This document shows positions 33,195 through 42,315 of a DNA stretch of 64,000 nt, piece by piece. The translations under genes and the position numbers were made by a program. The stretch covers positions 54,447-118,446 of the forward strand of contig JBBRAM010000011.1 of NCBI GenBank assembly GCA_038206765.1, read 5' to 3'. The notes beneath the pieces were generated by a model, which searched no databases, was not told the origin of the DNA, and saw only the letters and a list, made by a program, of their open reading frames with translations. The stretch is from UKL13-2 sp038206765 (GTDB lineage Bacteria; Pseudomonadota; Gammaproteobacteria; Burkholderiales; Usitatibacteraceae). Each line of letters starts with the position of its first letter. Within the stretch, counting starts at the first letter, position 1.

Positions 33195-34841
33195 ATGCAA
33201 CAAGCGACGATCAAAGCAGCCGAGCAACTTAAAAATCATTTTGCGCCTCGGGGAAATAGAGAGGGGGCGTTTCTTGCGCTGCTCACTTCTCTTGTGTTGC
33301 CAATATTAGCGAGTTGCAGCGGGGCGGTTAGCAGCCCGACAACGCCGTCGACGGTTACCCTCACCGTTTCACCCGCAAGTGCAGATATCGTTCCCGGCGT
33401 TTCAACTACCTTCACCATTACCGGCGGAAATCCGGCCTATAGCGCGTTTTCGAGCAACGGCGCGATTCTTCCAGTCACAGCCACCGTAACCGGTTCAACG
33501 TTTTCGGTCGTTGCAAATGCCGTTAACTCAGATACTGTCGTCGATATCACGGTTCGTGACGCCACAAATGCCTCTGCGATTGTTAAAGCAACAGTTAAAG
33601 CGGGTGCGCCTCCAGCGCCCTTGGCCGTTTCACCTCCTTCTGCAAATTTGTTTGCTGATGTTCCGGCCACGTTTACAGTCTCCGGTGGCCGGCCCGCTTA
33701 CTCGGCCTCTTCGAGCAATTCGGCCGTCTTGCCAGTTGCATCGGCCATTGTTGGCACAACGTTTACCGTAATACCCAAAGCGGTAATCGCAGACACCGCT
33801 GTTGACATCACCGTCCTCGATGCAACAGGCACTGCGGTCGCCGCAAAGGCGACGGTCAAACCGTCGTCGCTGCTGAACCAGATTTCGTTCACGCCATTCA
33901 GCCCCTCGGGCACGGGTTGCGGAACCAATACGGTATGTAGCGGCGGAGACGCTCAAATCGTCGTTACCGCGATTCAAAATGGCGTAATTTTGCGCGACCA
34001 GAAGATCCATTTCAAGGTTTTTCAAGGGGACTTTCAGCTTGTCACGCCCGGAAGCGGGAAACTGGTGGATATGATTGACGTCTCCACAGACCAGCAAGGG
34101 ACGGCAGTTGCGCGAATTACCGCAAACGTCGGCGCTGCAACGCAAGTGGCAACGATTGAAACCACAGACGTAATGTCCGGGCTTGTCAGGCGCTACAACT
34201 TCACCATTGTTCAGCAAGTGTCGGGCGCTGGTATTCTCTCGGCTCTCCCCAGCACTCCCGTAACAATTACCGGGGCAAAGGGAGCGGCTGGCGCGGACGG
34301 CAGCTGTCCGGTTGGCGCCACGGTCGATTATTACATTTACGGTGGGACACCGAACTACACGATCGCATCGCCGCTACTTGGCGTGGCAACAGTGTCGCCG
34401 AGCTCCGTGGTTACTAACGGCGGTAAATTTACTGCAAGGGTCACCGGTTGTGGAAAAGTTGCTTTTATTGTGACGGACGCGACTGGTCGGACTATTGAAA
34501 CTGCGGCGTTGGAGGCGGTGCAGGGGCCAAAAGGTGATGCAGTTACAACGCCCGCCGCGTTGACCGTTACGCCATCGGCACTTACCGTTGCTTGTGGTTC
34601 GTCAGGTAGCGTTTCTGTCACTGGTAGTGGCACGTTTTCTACCTTTTACACCAACGGGTCGTCTAGCGCGGGTGCGGGGTTTACCACCAGCCCAAATGCG
34701 GGCGCTATCCCGAATACGGTGACCTTTAGCGCGTCTACAGGGACGATTAGCTCACCGGTTCTGGTTGATTTTTTAAATGGGAGCTTAACGCGGCGAGTTA
34801 CCGTTACTGTCACAGGCACTGTCGCTGGAAGCTGCCCTTAG
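33195..34841 (+). CDS. Secreted lipoprotein with Ig-like repeats, paralog 1
   Basis: A 548-residue exported protein from the ATG at 33195, which has a GGGGA ribosome-binding site (an ATG at 33165 would add ten residues). A signal sequence ends in a lipobox-like LPILASC. Two tandem Ig-like (bacterial Big-type) repeats of about 85-90 residues follow (TFTITGGNPAYSAFSSN; TFTVSGGRPAYSASSSN, each ending in VDITVxDATxxxxxxKATVK), then a distinct central domain with disulfide-like cysteines (GTGCGTNTVCSGGD) and two more GG-PxYxxxS-type modules. The next gene at 35122 is a paralog. Likely cell-surface structural or adhesive protein; no enzyme motif is visible. Confidence 0.85.
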   Translation: MQQATIKAAEQLKNHFAPRGNREGAFLALLTSLVLPILASCSGAVSSPTTPSTVTLTVSPASADIVPGVSTTFTITGGNPAYSAFSSNGAILPVTATVTGSTFSVVANAVNSDTVVDITVRDATNASAIVKATVKAGAPPAPLAVSPPSANLFADVPATFTVSGGRPAYSASSSNSAVLPVASAIVGTTFTVIPKAVIADTAVDITVLDATGTAVAAKATVKPSSLLNQISFTPFSPSGTGCGTNTVCSGGDAQIVVTAIQNGVILRDQKIHFKVFQGDFQLVTPGSGKLVDMIDVSTDQQGTAVARITANVGAATQVATIETTDVMSGLVRRYNFTIVQQVSGAGILSALPSTPVTITGAKGAAGADGSCPVGATVDYYIYGGTPNYTIASPLLGVATVSPSSVVTNGGKFTARVTGCGKVAFIVTDATGRTIETAALEAVQGPKGDAVTTPAALTVTPSALTVACGSSGSVSVTGSGTFSTFYTNGSSSAGAGFTTSPNAGAIPNTVTFSASTGTISSPVLVDFLNGSLTRRVTVTVTGTVAGSCP

Positions 34842-35121
34842 AGATAAATCGGAACATCAGTTCAAAATTCATGTTTCAAATCATACACTTGAATATTTGT
34901 CAGCTATTTTTCAAAAATGGAGCCGATGGTCTTAGCGGGGCAGTACCCGATTCAAGTAGCGATCACCTAAAATAACTTGCATCAAAGTGAAAGTTGCGCT
35001 TTAATAATGTGAGCTAACTTCCTAATTTTTAAGTAAACTAGTGTTTTAGGAAACGTCTCTAGCAATCTTTTTTAGAATATTTAAACGCTATTTTTCATGC
35101 CGAATACGAGAGGACATCACC

Positions 35122-37068
35122 GTGACCACCACAACTTCCCTTAGCAATACCAGCGATACGGGCAAATGGATAAAACGCGGCTTGGTACGTAGCGCGGCAA
35201 TAACACTCCTCGGCGCAATGACTGCGCTACTGGGCGCTTGCGGCGGCGGCGGGGCGGCCACGACAGGTCCCGCATCAGGCGGCTCAACGCCTACACTTGC
35301 CGTTTTGCCAACGGCAGCAACGGCCTACGGCAATGTGGCCGTCACCTTCACCGTGTCGGGCGGCAAACCGCCCTATTCTGTTGTTTCTAGCAACACATCG
35401 CTCATCCCCGTCCCGGCGCCGATTGGTTCGGACGGCAAACTAACGGTCACACCAAGAACACCAGCTGTAGATACTGATGTTGTCTTGACGTTTAAGGATT
35501 CATCAACGACAGCGACAACTGTCACGTCCACGGCAAATTTAAAAGCCTCAACGCTGAGCAGCTCGCTGACGATAACCCCTTCTTCAGTGGGCGCACAATG
35601 CGGTGGAATTTGTTCCGGCGGTAACGGTGTAGCCAGCGTTCAATCGGTGATTGCAGGCATCCCCGGCCAAGGGAGAAATATTCGGTTTGATGCATTTCAG
35701 GGTGATTACGGGTTTGTGACGCCAGGTAATTCGGTCAACGACCCTACGGTTTCGTCCATCACGATCACCACCGATAATCAAGGTATTGCCCGAATTGTAA
35801 TTCGCGCCAAAAACGGTGCTCCTTCACAAAGCGCGATTATCCAAGTGGTGGATGTGCTCTCCGGTGAAGTGCGACGTTTTGTGTTCCAAATTTCACAGGT
35901 TACAGCCACTACCGAAATTTTAATCAATCCTGCCAAGTTTGATTGGACATCGCCATTTAAAGACGCCTGTGTAGTGGGCGGAATATCAAACCACTATGTC
36001 TCGGGCGGTGTTCCACCTTATACGGTAAGCGCCTCTTCACCAGACTTTGCGATTCTTGCCCCAAGCGTACTGGTCAATGGCGTCCCGGTCGTCACCATTG
36101 CTAAGGATGGTGATGCGGTGCAGGTAATTACAACCGGAAATGTGTGTTCAACGACTGGCATACCATTTATTGTTAGGGATGCAACTGCAAGAACGGCGAC
36201 GTTTACTGTGAGCAATTCAATTGGACCTCCAACAGGGCCTTCTGCTGGTGTTGGTGCTGGCAGTATTCCTGCGCCAACAATTACGCCCGCAACATTAGGT
36301 CCGCTAGCGTGCGGCGCTTCTGACTCCGCGTTTGTCGTGCAAAATAGTACTGTCTCAACAACATTAACGCCAACTTCGTTGCAGCCTAACCGGGTATCCG
36401 CTCTGATCTCAAACGGCATCCTTACGGTCACGCGGCTGGCAAATAGCGTCGGCGGGGTATCGTCGGTCTTGGTTCGCGTGAGTAACGGCGCTTCGTTTAC
36501 TGATGTGCCCGTGTCTCTATCTGGCGTTGCACCATTTGGTTGCGGCGCGAACGCCGGAGCGGGTGCGATCACGGTTGCCGGCTCCTCCAGCATCACGGTT
36601 GCATCTGGCACGCAGGTAGCGCAGACCATTGCTGGTGGCAGTGCACCTTACTCGATTGTGAGTTCGAACAGCGGTATTGCCAGCGTTGCCCCACTGGGGA
36701 CAAGCGGATTTGTTGTGACTGGTGTCGCTGTAGGGACGACATTCGTTACAATAACCGACGCGACGGGAGCCGCCACTACTGTTGTTGTCACTGTGACAGC
36801 CGGAACGCCAATCAGCTTTTCGCCAGGCAATTCCGGGACTGCTGCGGTCACGAACGGAACGACCGGCACTTTTGGACTAACCGGAGGCTCCGGTGCTTAT
36901 TCAATTAGCTCAATATCCTCCGTGACACCTGGCAGGGTGGCGGCGACGATTAACGGTAACGTCCTTTCCGTTAGTGCCGTGGCCGGTGCGGCGCAGGCGC
37001 CAGCTGGTACGATTGTCGTAACCGATACTGCCGGTGGCACCTTTACTATCACCGTCAACATCTTATAA
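35122..37068 (+). CDS. Secreted lipoprotein with Ig-like repeats, paralog 2
   Basis: A 648-residue paralog of the preceding gene, with a GTG start behind GAGG. Its signal sequence ends in a lipobox LLGAC followed by a Gly-rich spacer. Ig-like modules recur with the core xFTVSGGKPPYSVVSSN; the central domain shares the pattern SVGAQCGGICSGGNG, the FDAFQGDYGFVTPG segment and the VVDVLSGEVRRFVF strand with paralog 1 (FKVFQGDFQLVTPG, TTDVMSGLVRRYNF). It has more repeats than paralog 1 in the C-terminal half. A strong terminator follows. The gene pair probably arose by tandem duplication. Confidence 0.85.
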   Translation: MTTTTSLSNTSDTGKWIKRGLVRSAAITLLGAMTALLGACGGGGAATTGPASGGSTPTLAVLPTAATAYGNVAVTFTVSGGKPPYSVVSSNTSLIPVPAPIGSDGKLTVTPRTPAVDTDVVLTFKDSSTTATTVTSTANLKASTLSSSLTITPSSVGAQCGGICSGGNGVASVQSVIAGIPGQGRNIRFDAFQGDYGFVTPGNSVNDPTVSSITITTDNQGIARIVIRAKNGAPSQSAIIQVVDVLSGEVRRFVFQISQVTATTEILINPAKFDWTSPFKDACVVGGISNHYVSGGVPPYTVSASSPDFAILAPSVLVNGVPVVTIAKDGDAVQVITTGNVCSTTGIPFIVRDATARTATFTVSNSIGPPTGPSAGVGAGSIPAPTITPATLGPLACGASDSAFVVQNSTVSTTLTPTSLQPNRVSALISNGILTVTRLANSVGGVSSVLVRVSNGASFTDVPVSLSGVAPFGCGANAGAGAITVAGSSSITVASGTQVAQTIAGGSAPYSIVSSNSGIASVAPLGTSGFVVTGVAVGTTFVTITDATGAATTVVVTVTAGTPISFSPGNSGTAAVTNGTTGTFGLTGGSGAYSISSISSVTPGRVAATINGNVLSVSAVAGAAQAPAGTIVVTDTAGGTFTITVNIL

Positions 37069-37095
37069 GCAACTTGCAGTAAAGACATTATCAGG

Positions 37096-37126
37096 CGGGC
37101 ATCTTTACAAAGATGCCCGTTTTTTA
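37096..37126 (+). terminator. Intrinsic terminator after Ig-like paralog 2
   Basis: CGGGCATCTTT (37096-37106) pairs with AAAGATGCCCG (37109-37119) around a very tight loop, followed by a T6 run. Confidence 0.9.
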
Positions 37127-37206
37127 TTTAGCATCGAAACCGTACCGTCTTGCTCGCACACCTCCCAAAGCGGTAACCCAAAGCCGCGAAAAAACTTAAC
37201 AACACA

Positions 37207-38313
37207 ATGTTTTTTGACAATTACCTTATTTCGCCAATGGGCGTAGTGTTTGGGGCATTTTTTTTCTCTATTGCGCTTTGCATAGTGGCGTTGTTCGCGG
37301 TGCTGCGGCTACCGAAGCAGCATCTCATTTGGGATATTCCGGATCGGCCCAACGCACTGCATTCAAACCCAATTCCTCGAATCGGTGGCCTAGCACTTGG
37401 TTTCGCGGTTATTTGCTCGGTACTCGTATTTTCAAACAGCGGCTCGCTACTTCTGCCGTTTTGTATTGCGCTAGCGTTGATGCTGATATCGTTTTTTGAT
37501 GACCGCTGGCAGCTTTCTCCAGCGTTACGACTGGCCGCACATGTTGCTGCCGCCGTGCTGGTGACGCTGTTTTGGCTGCGGGTTTTTATCGTCCAGATTC
37601 CCACCGAAGCCGCGATACATTGGCTGCTTAATCCCGTTGCCACAATGGCGATTGTAATGACGATTACCTGGTTAACAAATCTTTATAACTTCATGGATGG
37701 CGCTGACGGCATTGCTGGCGGCATGACCGTCTTCGGATTTGGCTGCTATGCAGTGTTGGCGCTCGTGGCGAATGTACCGGGCTTATCACCCGGCGCGGTA
37801 GCGGGAATGAACGTGCAAGATGCCGCGATGATCGCCATCGTATCGACTGCAATTGCCGGCGCAGGATTAGGATTCCTCGCGTTTAATTTCCCACCAACCA
37901 AGGTTTTTATGGGGGATGCGGGCTCAATTCCCCTCGGTTTTCTAGCGGCTGTATTCGGCATCCACGGCGTGTTGGTTGGCCTATGGGCTTGGTTTATCCC
38001 TGTATTGATTTTTTCGCCATTCATTGTTGATGCAACGGTAACGCTGCTCAAAAGACTCTGGCAGCGAAAAATAATTTGGCATGCGCATCGTGAGCATTAT
38101 TATCAGCGACTAATTTTGTCGGGATTGAGCCATCGCCAAACCGCTCTTGCTTACTATTTATTAATGGGCGCCACATCGTTGACCGCGTTTGCTGCGAAGG
38201 TTATCGGAGAGGCGATGCCCTTAGTGCGGGATGTCATATTGCTGACTTGGGTGTTAATATATGTGTTGCTCTTGATTGCATTGGAGCGGCGCTTTGGCAA
38301 ACAAAAAAAATGA
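37207..38313 (+). CDS. WecA/WbpL-type polyprenyl-phosphate sugar-1-phosphate transferase
   Basis: Integral membrane glycosyltransferase of the MraY/WecA superfamily (368 residues, about ten helices). It would start a surface glycan by moving a HexNAc-1-phosphate from a UDP-sugar to undecaprenyl phosphate. Visible motifs are FFDDRWQLSP, the catalytic NLYNFMDGADGIAGG, the FMGDAGSIPLGF loop, and the cytoplasmic HREHYYQR near the C-terminus that is typical of the WecA/WbpL branch. It is followed 24 bp later by a WbpM-type dehydratase, a pair common at the end of O-antigen clusters, but no other glycan genes are near. Confidence 0.92.
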   Translation: MFFDNYLISPMGVVFGAFFFSIALCIVALFAVLRLPKQHLIWDIPDRPNALHSNPIPRIGGLALGFAVICSVLVFSNSGSLLLPFCIALALMLISFFDDRWQLSPALRLAAHVAAAVLVTLFWLRVFIVQIPTEAAIHWLLNPVATMAIVMTITWLTNLYNFMDGADGIAGGMTVFGFGCYAVLALVANVPGLSPGAVAGMNVQDAAMIAIVSTAIAGAGLGFLAFNFPPTKVFMGDAGSIPLGFLAAVFGIHGVLVGLWAWFIPVLIFSPFIVDATVTLLKRLWQRKIIWHAHREHYYQRLILSGLSHRQTALAYYLLMGATSLTAFAAKVIGEAMPLVRDVILLTWVLIYVLLLIALERRFGKQKK

Positions 38314-38337
38314 AAATAAAAATATAGTAGAGGCTGC

Positions 38338-40242
38338 ATGAAAAATTTTTCGATCAATGAGCGCGCCGTTTTGGCGTTTCTTCATGACGCGATCATGCTA
38401 GCGATTTCATGGGTAATTTCGCTCGCGTTATTTGCCCACGCTGCGGCAGTACCGTATTCAACCGAGGTTTTTAGTGCGCTGGCATTGGTGTTAGCCGTTG
38501 CTATTCCGGTGCAGGCAACGGTCTCAATCATTTTTGGAATGTATCAAGGCTTATGGCGTTACGCCAGTTTGCCGGATGTGCAGCGCATTGTCGCGAGCGT
38601 TTGCGCGGGCTCAGTCGCTATCGCATTGGCGCTGTGGGCGGGCGCTTGGCTGGGCACTGTTGGCTTCGCTGAGTTTTTTGTGCAGACCTTATTGCTTATT
38701 GTGTTGATGGCGGGCAGCCGCATCAGCTATCGCTCGTGGAAAGAATGGCGGCTCTACGGTCGCGCCGGTGAGCAGGGCACGCCGGTACTGATTTTGGGTG
38801 CAGGTGATGCAGCGGTGAGCCTGCTCAAAGAACTGCATCGCAGCGCCGATTGGCGGGTGGTGGGCCTGCTCGATGACGATCCCAACAAACGTCACCGCTT
38901 ATTGCACAGCGTGCGGGTGCTGGGTTCAATCAATGAATTACCGCGTGTTAGTCGCACACTCAAAGTGAAGCACGCGATTATCGCCATGCCCTCCGTGCTT
39001 TATCCCGTGCGTCGCCATGTGGTGGAGGTATGTAACAAAGCGCGTGTAACGGTGTTAACGGTGCCCAAATTTAACGGTATCAGCATGACCCCGACATCTA
39101 CCGGCAAAACGCAGCCGCCAAAAATTCGTCGCGTGGCCGTTGAGGATTTAATGAAACGCGAGCCGATTTTGCTCGATGATGCGGGCTTGCAAGATTTACT
39201 AACGGGCAAAGTAGTGATGGTCACCGGCGCGGGCGGCTCGATTGGCTCGGAGCTTTGTCGGCAAATCGCAACCTATCAACCGTCGCTATTGGTGTTGTTT
39301 GAACACACCGAGTTCGCGCTCTATAAAATAGAGCAAGTATTGCGCGACGAGTTTGAAAACCTGCCGATCGCTGGTGTGATTGGCGATATTAAAAATACCC
39401 GCCGCGTAAATCAAGTCATGCACCAGTATTCACCCTCGATTGTCTTCCACGCTGCAGCGTACAAGCATGTGCCCCTAATGGAGGAAACCAACGCGTGGGA
39501 GGCGGTGCAAAACAATGTGCTCGGCACACTCGTGATTGCCCGTGCGGCCATTGAGTACGGCGTAAAAAAATTCGTGTTGATCTCAACTGATAAAGCCGTG
39601 AACCCGACAAACGTCATGGGCGCATCCAAACGTATGTCGGAAATGGTTTGCCAAGCACTACAACAGACCGGCGAAACCCGGTTTGAAATGGTGCGCTTTG
39701 GCAACGTATTAGGCAGCGCGGGCAGCGTAATCCCCCGCTTCCAAGATCAAATCGACAAAGGTGGACCGGTGACGGTGACGCATCCAGATATGGTGCGGTA
39801 TTTCATGTCAATCTCTGAGGCAGCGCAGTTGGTGTTGCAGGCAGGCACAATGGGGCTTGGCGGTGAAGTGTTTGTGTTGGATATGGGCGAACCGATAAAA
39901 ATCGTTGATCTCGCGCGCGATATGATCCGCCTTTCCGAACCAAGTGACGACGAAGTCAAAATTGTTTACACTGGTTTGCGGCCCGGCGAAAAATTATTTG
40001 AAGAATTGCTGGCCGACGATGAGCATATGCGTCCTACGCCACATCCAAAGTTACGCATCGCAAAAGCACGCGTGGCGGAGCCTGCATTTTTAGAGACGAT
40101 CGGCAAGTGGCTGAATCAAGATCGCGTGCCGGAAGATTCTGAGGTGCGCCGGGACCTCAAACGCTGGGTGCCTGAATACGTCGCGCAAGTTCGCCCCCGT
40201 TTAAAAGCGATCGGCGGAACCGGTGAAAAAAGAACGGCCTAA
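38338..40242 (+). CDS. WbpM/FlaA1-type nucleotide-sugar 4,6-dehydratase
   Basis: A 634-residue membrane-bound enzyme of the CapD/WbpM family. The N-terminus has about four helices (to residue 130), followed by a CoA-binding-like Rossmann domain (VLILGAGDAAVSLLKEL) and a C-terminal SDR domain (VMVTGAGGSIGSELC; HAAAYKHVPLME; STDKAVNPTNVMGASK). It would convert UDP-GlcNAc to a 4-keto-6-deoxy sugar for surface polysaccharide. The SDR active site carries the ...SxxKAVxP pattern and no obvious Tyr of YxxxK at the usual place (MGASK is seen instead), as known for the large WbpM-type enzymes that have Met in this position. Confidence 0.93.
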   Translation: MKNFSINERAVLAFLHDAIMLAISWVISLALFAHAAAVPYSTEVFSALALVLAVAIPVQATVSIIFGMYQGLWRYASLPDVQRIVASVCAGSVAIALALWAGAWLGTVGFAEFFVQTLLLIVLMAGSRISYRSWKEWRLYGRAGEQGTPVLILGAGDAAVSLLKELHRSADWRVVGLLDDDPNKRHRLLHSVRVLGSINELPRVSRTLKVKHAIIAMPSVLYPVRRHVVEVCNKARVTVLTVPKFNGISMTPTSTGKTQPPKIRRVAVEDLMKREPILLDDAGLQDLLTGKVVMVTGAGGSIGSELCRQIATYQPSLLVLFEHTEFALYKIEQVLRDEFENLPIAGVIGDIKNTRRVNQVMHQYSPSIVFHAAAYKHVPLMEETNAWEAVQNNVLGTLVIARAAIEYGVKKFVLISTDKAVNPTNVMGASKRMSEMVCQALQQTGETRFEMVRFGNVLGSAGSVIPRFQDQIDKGGPVTVTHPDMVRYFMSISEAAQLVLQAGTMGLGGEVFVLDMGEPIKIVDLARDMIRLSEPSDDEVKIVYTGLRPGEKLFEELLADDEHMRPTPHPKLRIAKARVAEPAFLETIGKWLNQDRVPEDSEVRRDLKRWVPEYVAQVRPRLKAIGGTGEKRTA

Positions 40243-40308
40243 AAACGGCAGGCACCCGCATTCAAAGCGGTTTATTCTTGCCTCGGCGGCAAACGATAAC
40301 AATTAATT

Positions 40309-40385
40309 TGGTGCGCCCGACTGGATTCGAACCAGTTACCCTCGGCTTCGGAGGCCGATACTCTATCCAAATGAGCTACGGGCGC
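40309..40385 (-). tRNA. tRNA-Arg (anticodon CCG)
   Basis: On the minus strand a 77-nt cloverleaf runs from 40385 to 40309 with encoded CCA. Acceptor GCGCCCG pairs with CGGGCGC, the anticodon arm is TCGGC-CTCCGAA-GCCGA with anticodon CCG, and the T arm is CTGGTTCGAATCCAG. It would read the arginine codon CGG. Confidence 0.97.
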
Positions 40386-40610
40386 ACTGCTGATGTGACC
40401 GAAAGTTTTAAAATGATAATTTTCATCGGCGGTAGTAGTTTACCATTCGCGGTGCCGTCCCACCACGTCCAACTTGTATGTCGCGCTGGTCAAAAACCGT
40501 TCAAGCGGCCTTTCCTTTGTCGATAGTTTTTCTGCAGCCGAATCGATTGGGCGACACATTGAGAGCCACAATTGAAAGACACGTTTGCAAGGCATATTTG
40601 ACAGAGTTAT

Positions 40611-40639
40611 TTGAGTCGGCCCGCGCTTCACCGTATAAT
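40611..40639 (+). promoter_or_regulatory. Sigma-70-type promoter of the cytochrome c gene
   Basis: TTGAGT (40611-40616), 17-bp spacer, TATAAT (40634-40639). The expected transcript start lies about 115 bp before the ATG at 40764, so the leader is moderately long; it contains a purine-rich CGAACGAACGCGAACGAAAG stretch just before the gene (40725-40744). The rest of the 40386-40763 spacer holds nothing else I recognise. Confidence 0.65.
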
Positions 40640-40763
40640 TTCGTTTGTACATGAATTTACCGGCGTTTTATCTGCGCCCACTTTTAGCCTGCCTAAGGCT
40701 ACGGCTATTTAAAGCTCACGAGAGCGAACGAACGCGAACGAAAGCCCAGAACGAAAGTCCATT

Positions 40764-41387
40764 ATGTCTGATCACTCAAACAACCACCCCCACTCCAAGA
40801 GCGCCTCTGTAAAACCCGCCAACCCGGTTAAAACCGCCATTGCCGTTGCAGTCGGGGCATTTGCAACTATTATCGGCATTGTGCTTTTGACGCGTTTTGC
40901 AGTGGGCACCCACGAATTGGGCGCAACCGCCGTATCGGCCAATACTCCTGAAGCGGTCGGCAACCGTATCGCCCCGGCTGCGAATTTCGTTGTCGATCCC
41001 AAGGCTGCGCCGATGCAAGCGTCAATCCCCGTTGCAACACCTGGCACTGGCGCAGCGCCTGTCGTTGCTGTCGCCTCACCAATCGTAGCCATGGCGATTC
41101 CCGCTGCGGTTCCGGCGGGTGCCGCAGCACCTGCTGCAACCGGTGAGAACGTCTACAAAGGGGGATGCGTCGCTTGTCACGGCGCTGGTATTGCTGGTGC
41201 ACCCAAAGCGGGTGATAAGCTTGCTTGGTCGCCTCGCATTGCACAAGGCAAGCCAACCCTCTATGAGCATGCCATTAAAGGCTACCAAGGCAAGGCAGGC
41301 GTGATGCCCGCAAAGGGTGGCAATGGTAGCTTGGCTGATGCCGATGTTAAGGCGGCGGTTGATTATATGGTCGCGCAAGCGAAGTAA
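40764..41387 (+). CDS. Cytochrome c5-type protein, membrane anchored
   Basis: A 207-residue electron carrier. One N-terminal hydrophobic helix (about 22-46) anchors it in the inner membrane; a long Ala/Pro/Val-rich linker (about 50-125) spaces the haem domain, which has the CVACH haem-binding motif (Cys135, Cys138, His139) and a likely axial Met in GVMPAKGG (about residue 185). The fold signature ENVYKGGCVACHGAGIAGAPK is that of the cytochrome c5 (CycB/CccA) class. Its partner is unknown. A sigma-70 promoter precedes it and a terminator follows, so it is transcribed alone. Confidence 0.92.
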   Translation: MSDHSNNHPHSKSASVKPANPVKTAIAVAVGAFATIIGIVLLTRFAVGTHELGATAVSANTPEAVGNRIAPAANFVVDPKAAPMQASIPVATPGTGAAPVVAVASPIVAMAIPAAVPAGAAAPAATGENVYKGGCVACHGAGIAGAPKAGDKLAWSPRIAQGKPTLYEHAIKGYQGKAGVMPAKGGNGSLADADVKAAVDYMVAQAK

Positions 41388-41410
41388 TTTTAGTCTATGC
41401 ATGCCAGCAC

Positions 41411-41437
41411 AAAAGGGGCGTTCGCGCCTCTTTTTTT
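41411..41437 (+). terminator. Intrinsic terminator after the cytochrome c gene
   Basis: GGGGCG (41415-41420) pairs with CGCCTC (41425-41430, one G-U) around a stable TTCG tetraloop, extended by A-T pairs and followed by a T7 run. Confidence 0.9.
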
Positions 41438-41463
41438 CAGCCTAGCAGTTCGGTAGCCTTAAT

Positions 41464-42291
41464 ATGAGCACCTATGCTATCGGCGATTTACAAGGCTGCT
41501 TTGTAAGCCTGCAATCGCTACTACAAAAAATCCGTTACTCGCCACAAAGCGACCGGCTCTGGTTTGTAGGCGATTTGGTTAATCGGGGACCGGACTCATT
41601 GGCATGTTTGCGCTTTGTCAAGATGCTGGGCAATCATGCAGTCACAGTTTTGGGTAATCACGATCTCAATTTACTCAGCGTTGCCGCCGGGGTTCGCGAA
41701 CTGAGCGATACGGATACGCTCCAGCCGATTCTTGACGCAGCGGACTGCGATAGTCTGCTCACTTGGTTGCGCCAGCAAAAGCTGTTTCATGTTCAGGCCG
41801 GTTATGCGATGGTACATGCAGGGCTGATGCCGAGTTGGAGCTGGGGCCAAGCACAAGCACTGGCGCGTGAGGTGGAGATTTCCTTGCGCGGGCCGCAATA
41901 CAAAAATGTATTGAAAAACATGTACGGCAATGAACCCAATCATTGGGATGATGGGTTAGTCGGCCATGAGCGACAGCGCGTGATTATCAACGCCATGACA
42001 CGTATGCGGGCACTCACATTAGATGGCGGTATTAACTTGAAATTTAAGGGTGAGCTCGACGATATGCCAGAACAACATCGCCCGTGGTTTATGCTGCCCA
42101 GCGTTCGAGAACGAAGCTATACCGTGCTGGCGGGGCATTGGTCGGCGTTGGGGCTGCATTTGAGCCCACATTTTATCGGCCTAGATTCGGGTTGTGTTTG
42201 GGGGCGGGAATTAACGGCATTCCGCCTTGAAGATCGCGCCATCTTCCGTGTGCCTTGTGCCGAGGCTGAGCCGGCAACAGGCTGGGATTGA
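41464..42291 (+). CDS. apaH: Symmetrical Ap4A hydrolase
   Basis: A 275-residue metallophosphatase that cleaves diadenosine tetraphosphate to two ADP and also can remove NpnN caps from RNA. The calcineurin-like motifs are present: YAIGDLQGC, FVGDLVNRGPDS, VLGNHDLNLL and, near the C-terminus, the AGHW...GLDSGCVWG pattern. The length matches E. coli ApaH (about 280). It starts 27 bp after the cytochrome terminator and stands alone; the next gene is convergent. Confidence 0.96.
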   Translation: MSTYAIGDLQGCFVSLQSLLQKIRYSPQSDRLWFVGDLVNRGPDSLACLRFVKMLGNHAVTVLGNHDLNLLSVAAGVRELSDTDTLQPILDAADCDSLLTWLRQQKLFHVQAGYAMVHAGLMPSWSWGQAQALAREVEISLRGPQYKNVLKNMYGNEPNHWDDGLVGHERQRVIINAMTRMRALTLDGGINLKFKGELDDMPEQHRPWFMLPSVRERSYTVLAGHWSALGLHLSPHFIGLDSGCVWGRELTAFRLEDRAIFRVPCAEAEPATGWD

Positions 42292-42315
42292 GGCGCTTAA
42301 TTCGCCACGCTGCCG

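Noticed and set aside
33400..37000. Repeated DNA in the Ig-like genes as a CRISPR array
   Set aside because: The repeats are long, diverged, in frame and coding; there are no regular short spacers.
40278..40526. Plus-strand open frame of 82 codons reading GFEPVTLGFGGRYS
   Set aside because: It is the antisense of the tRNA-Arg gene; this peptide is a well-known false protein call caused by tRNA genes.
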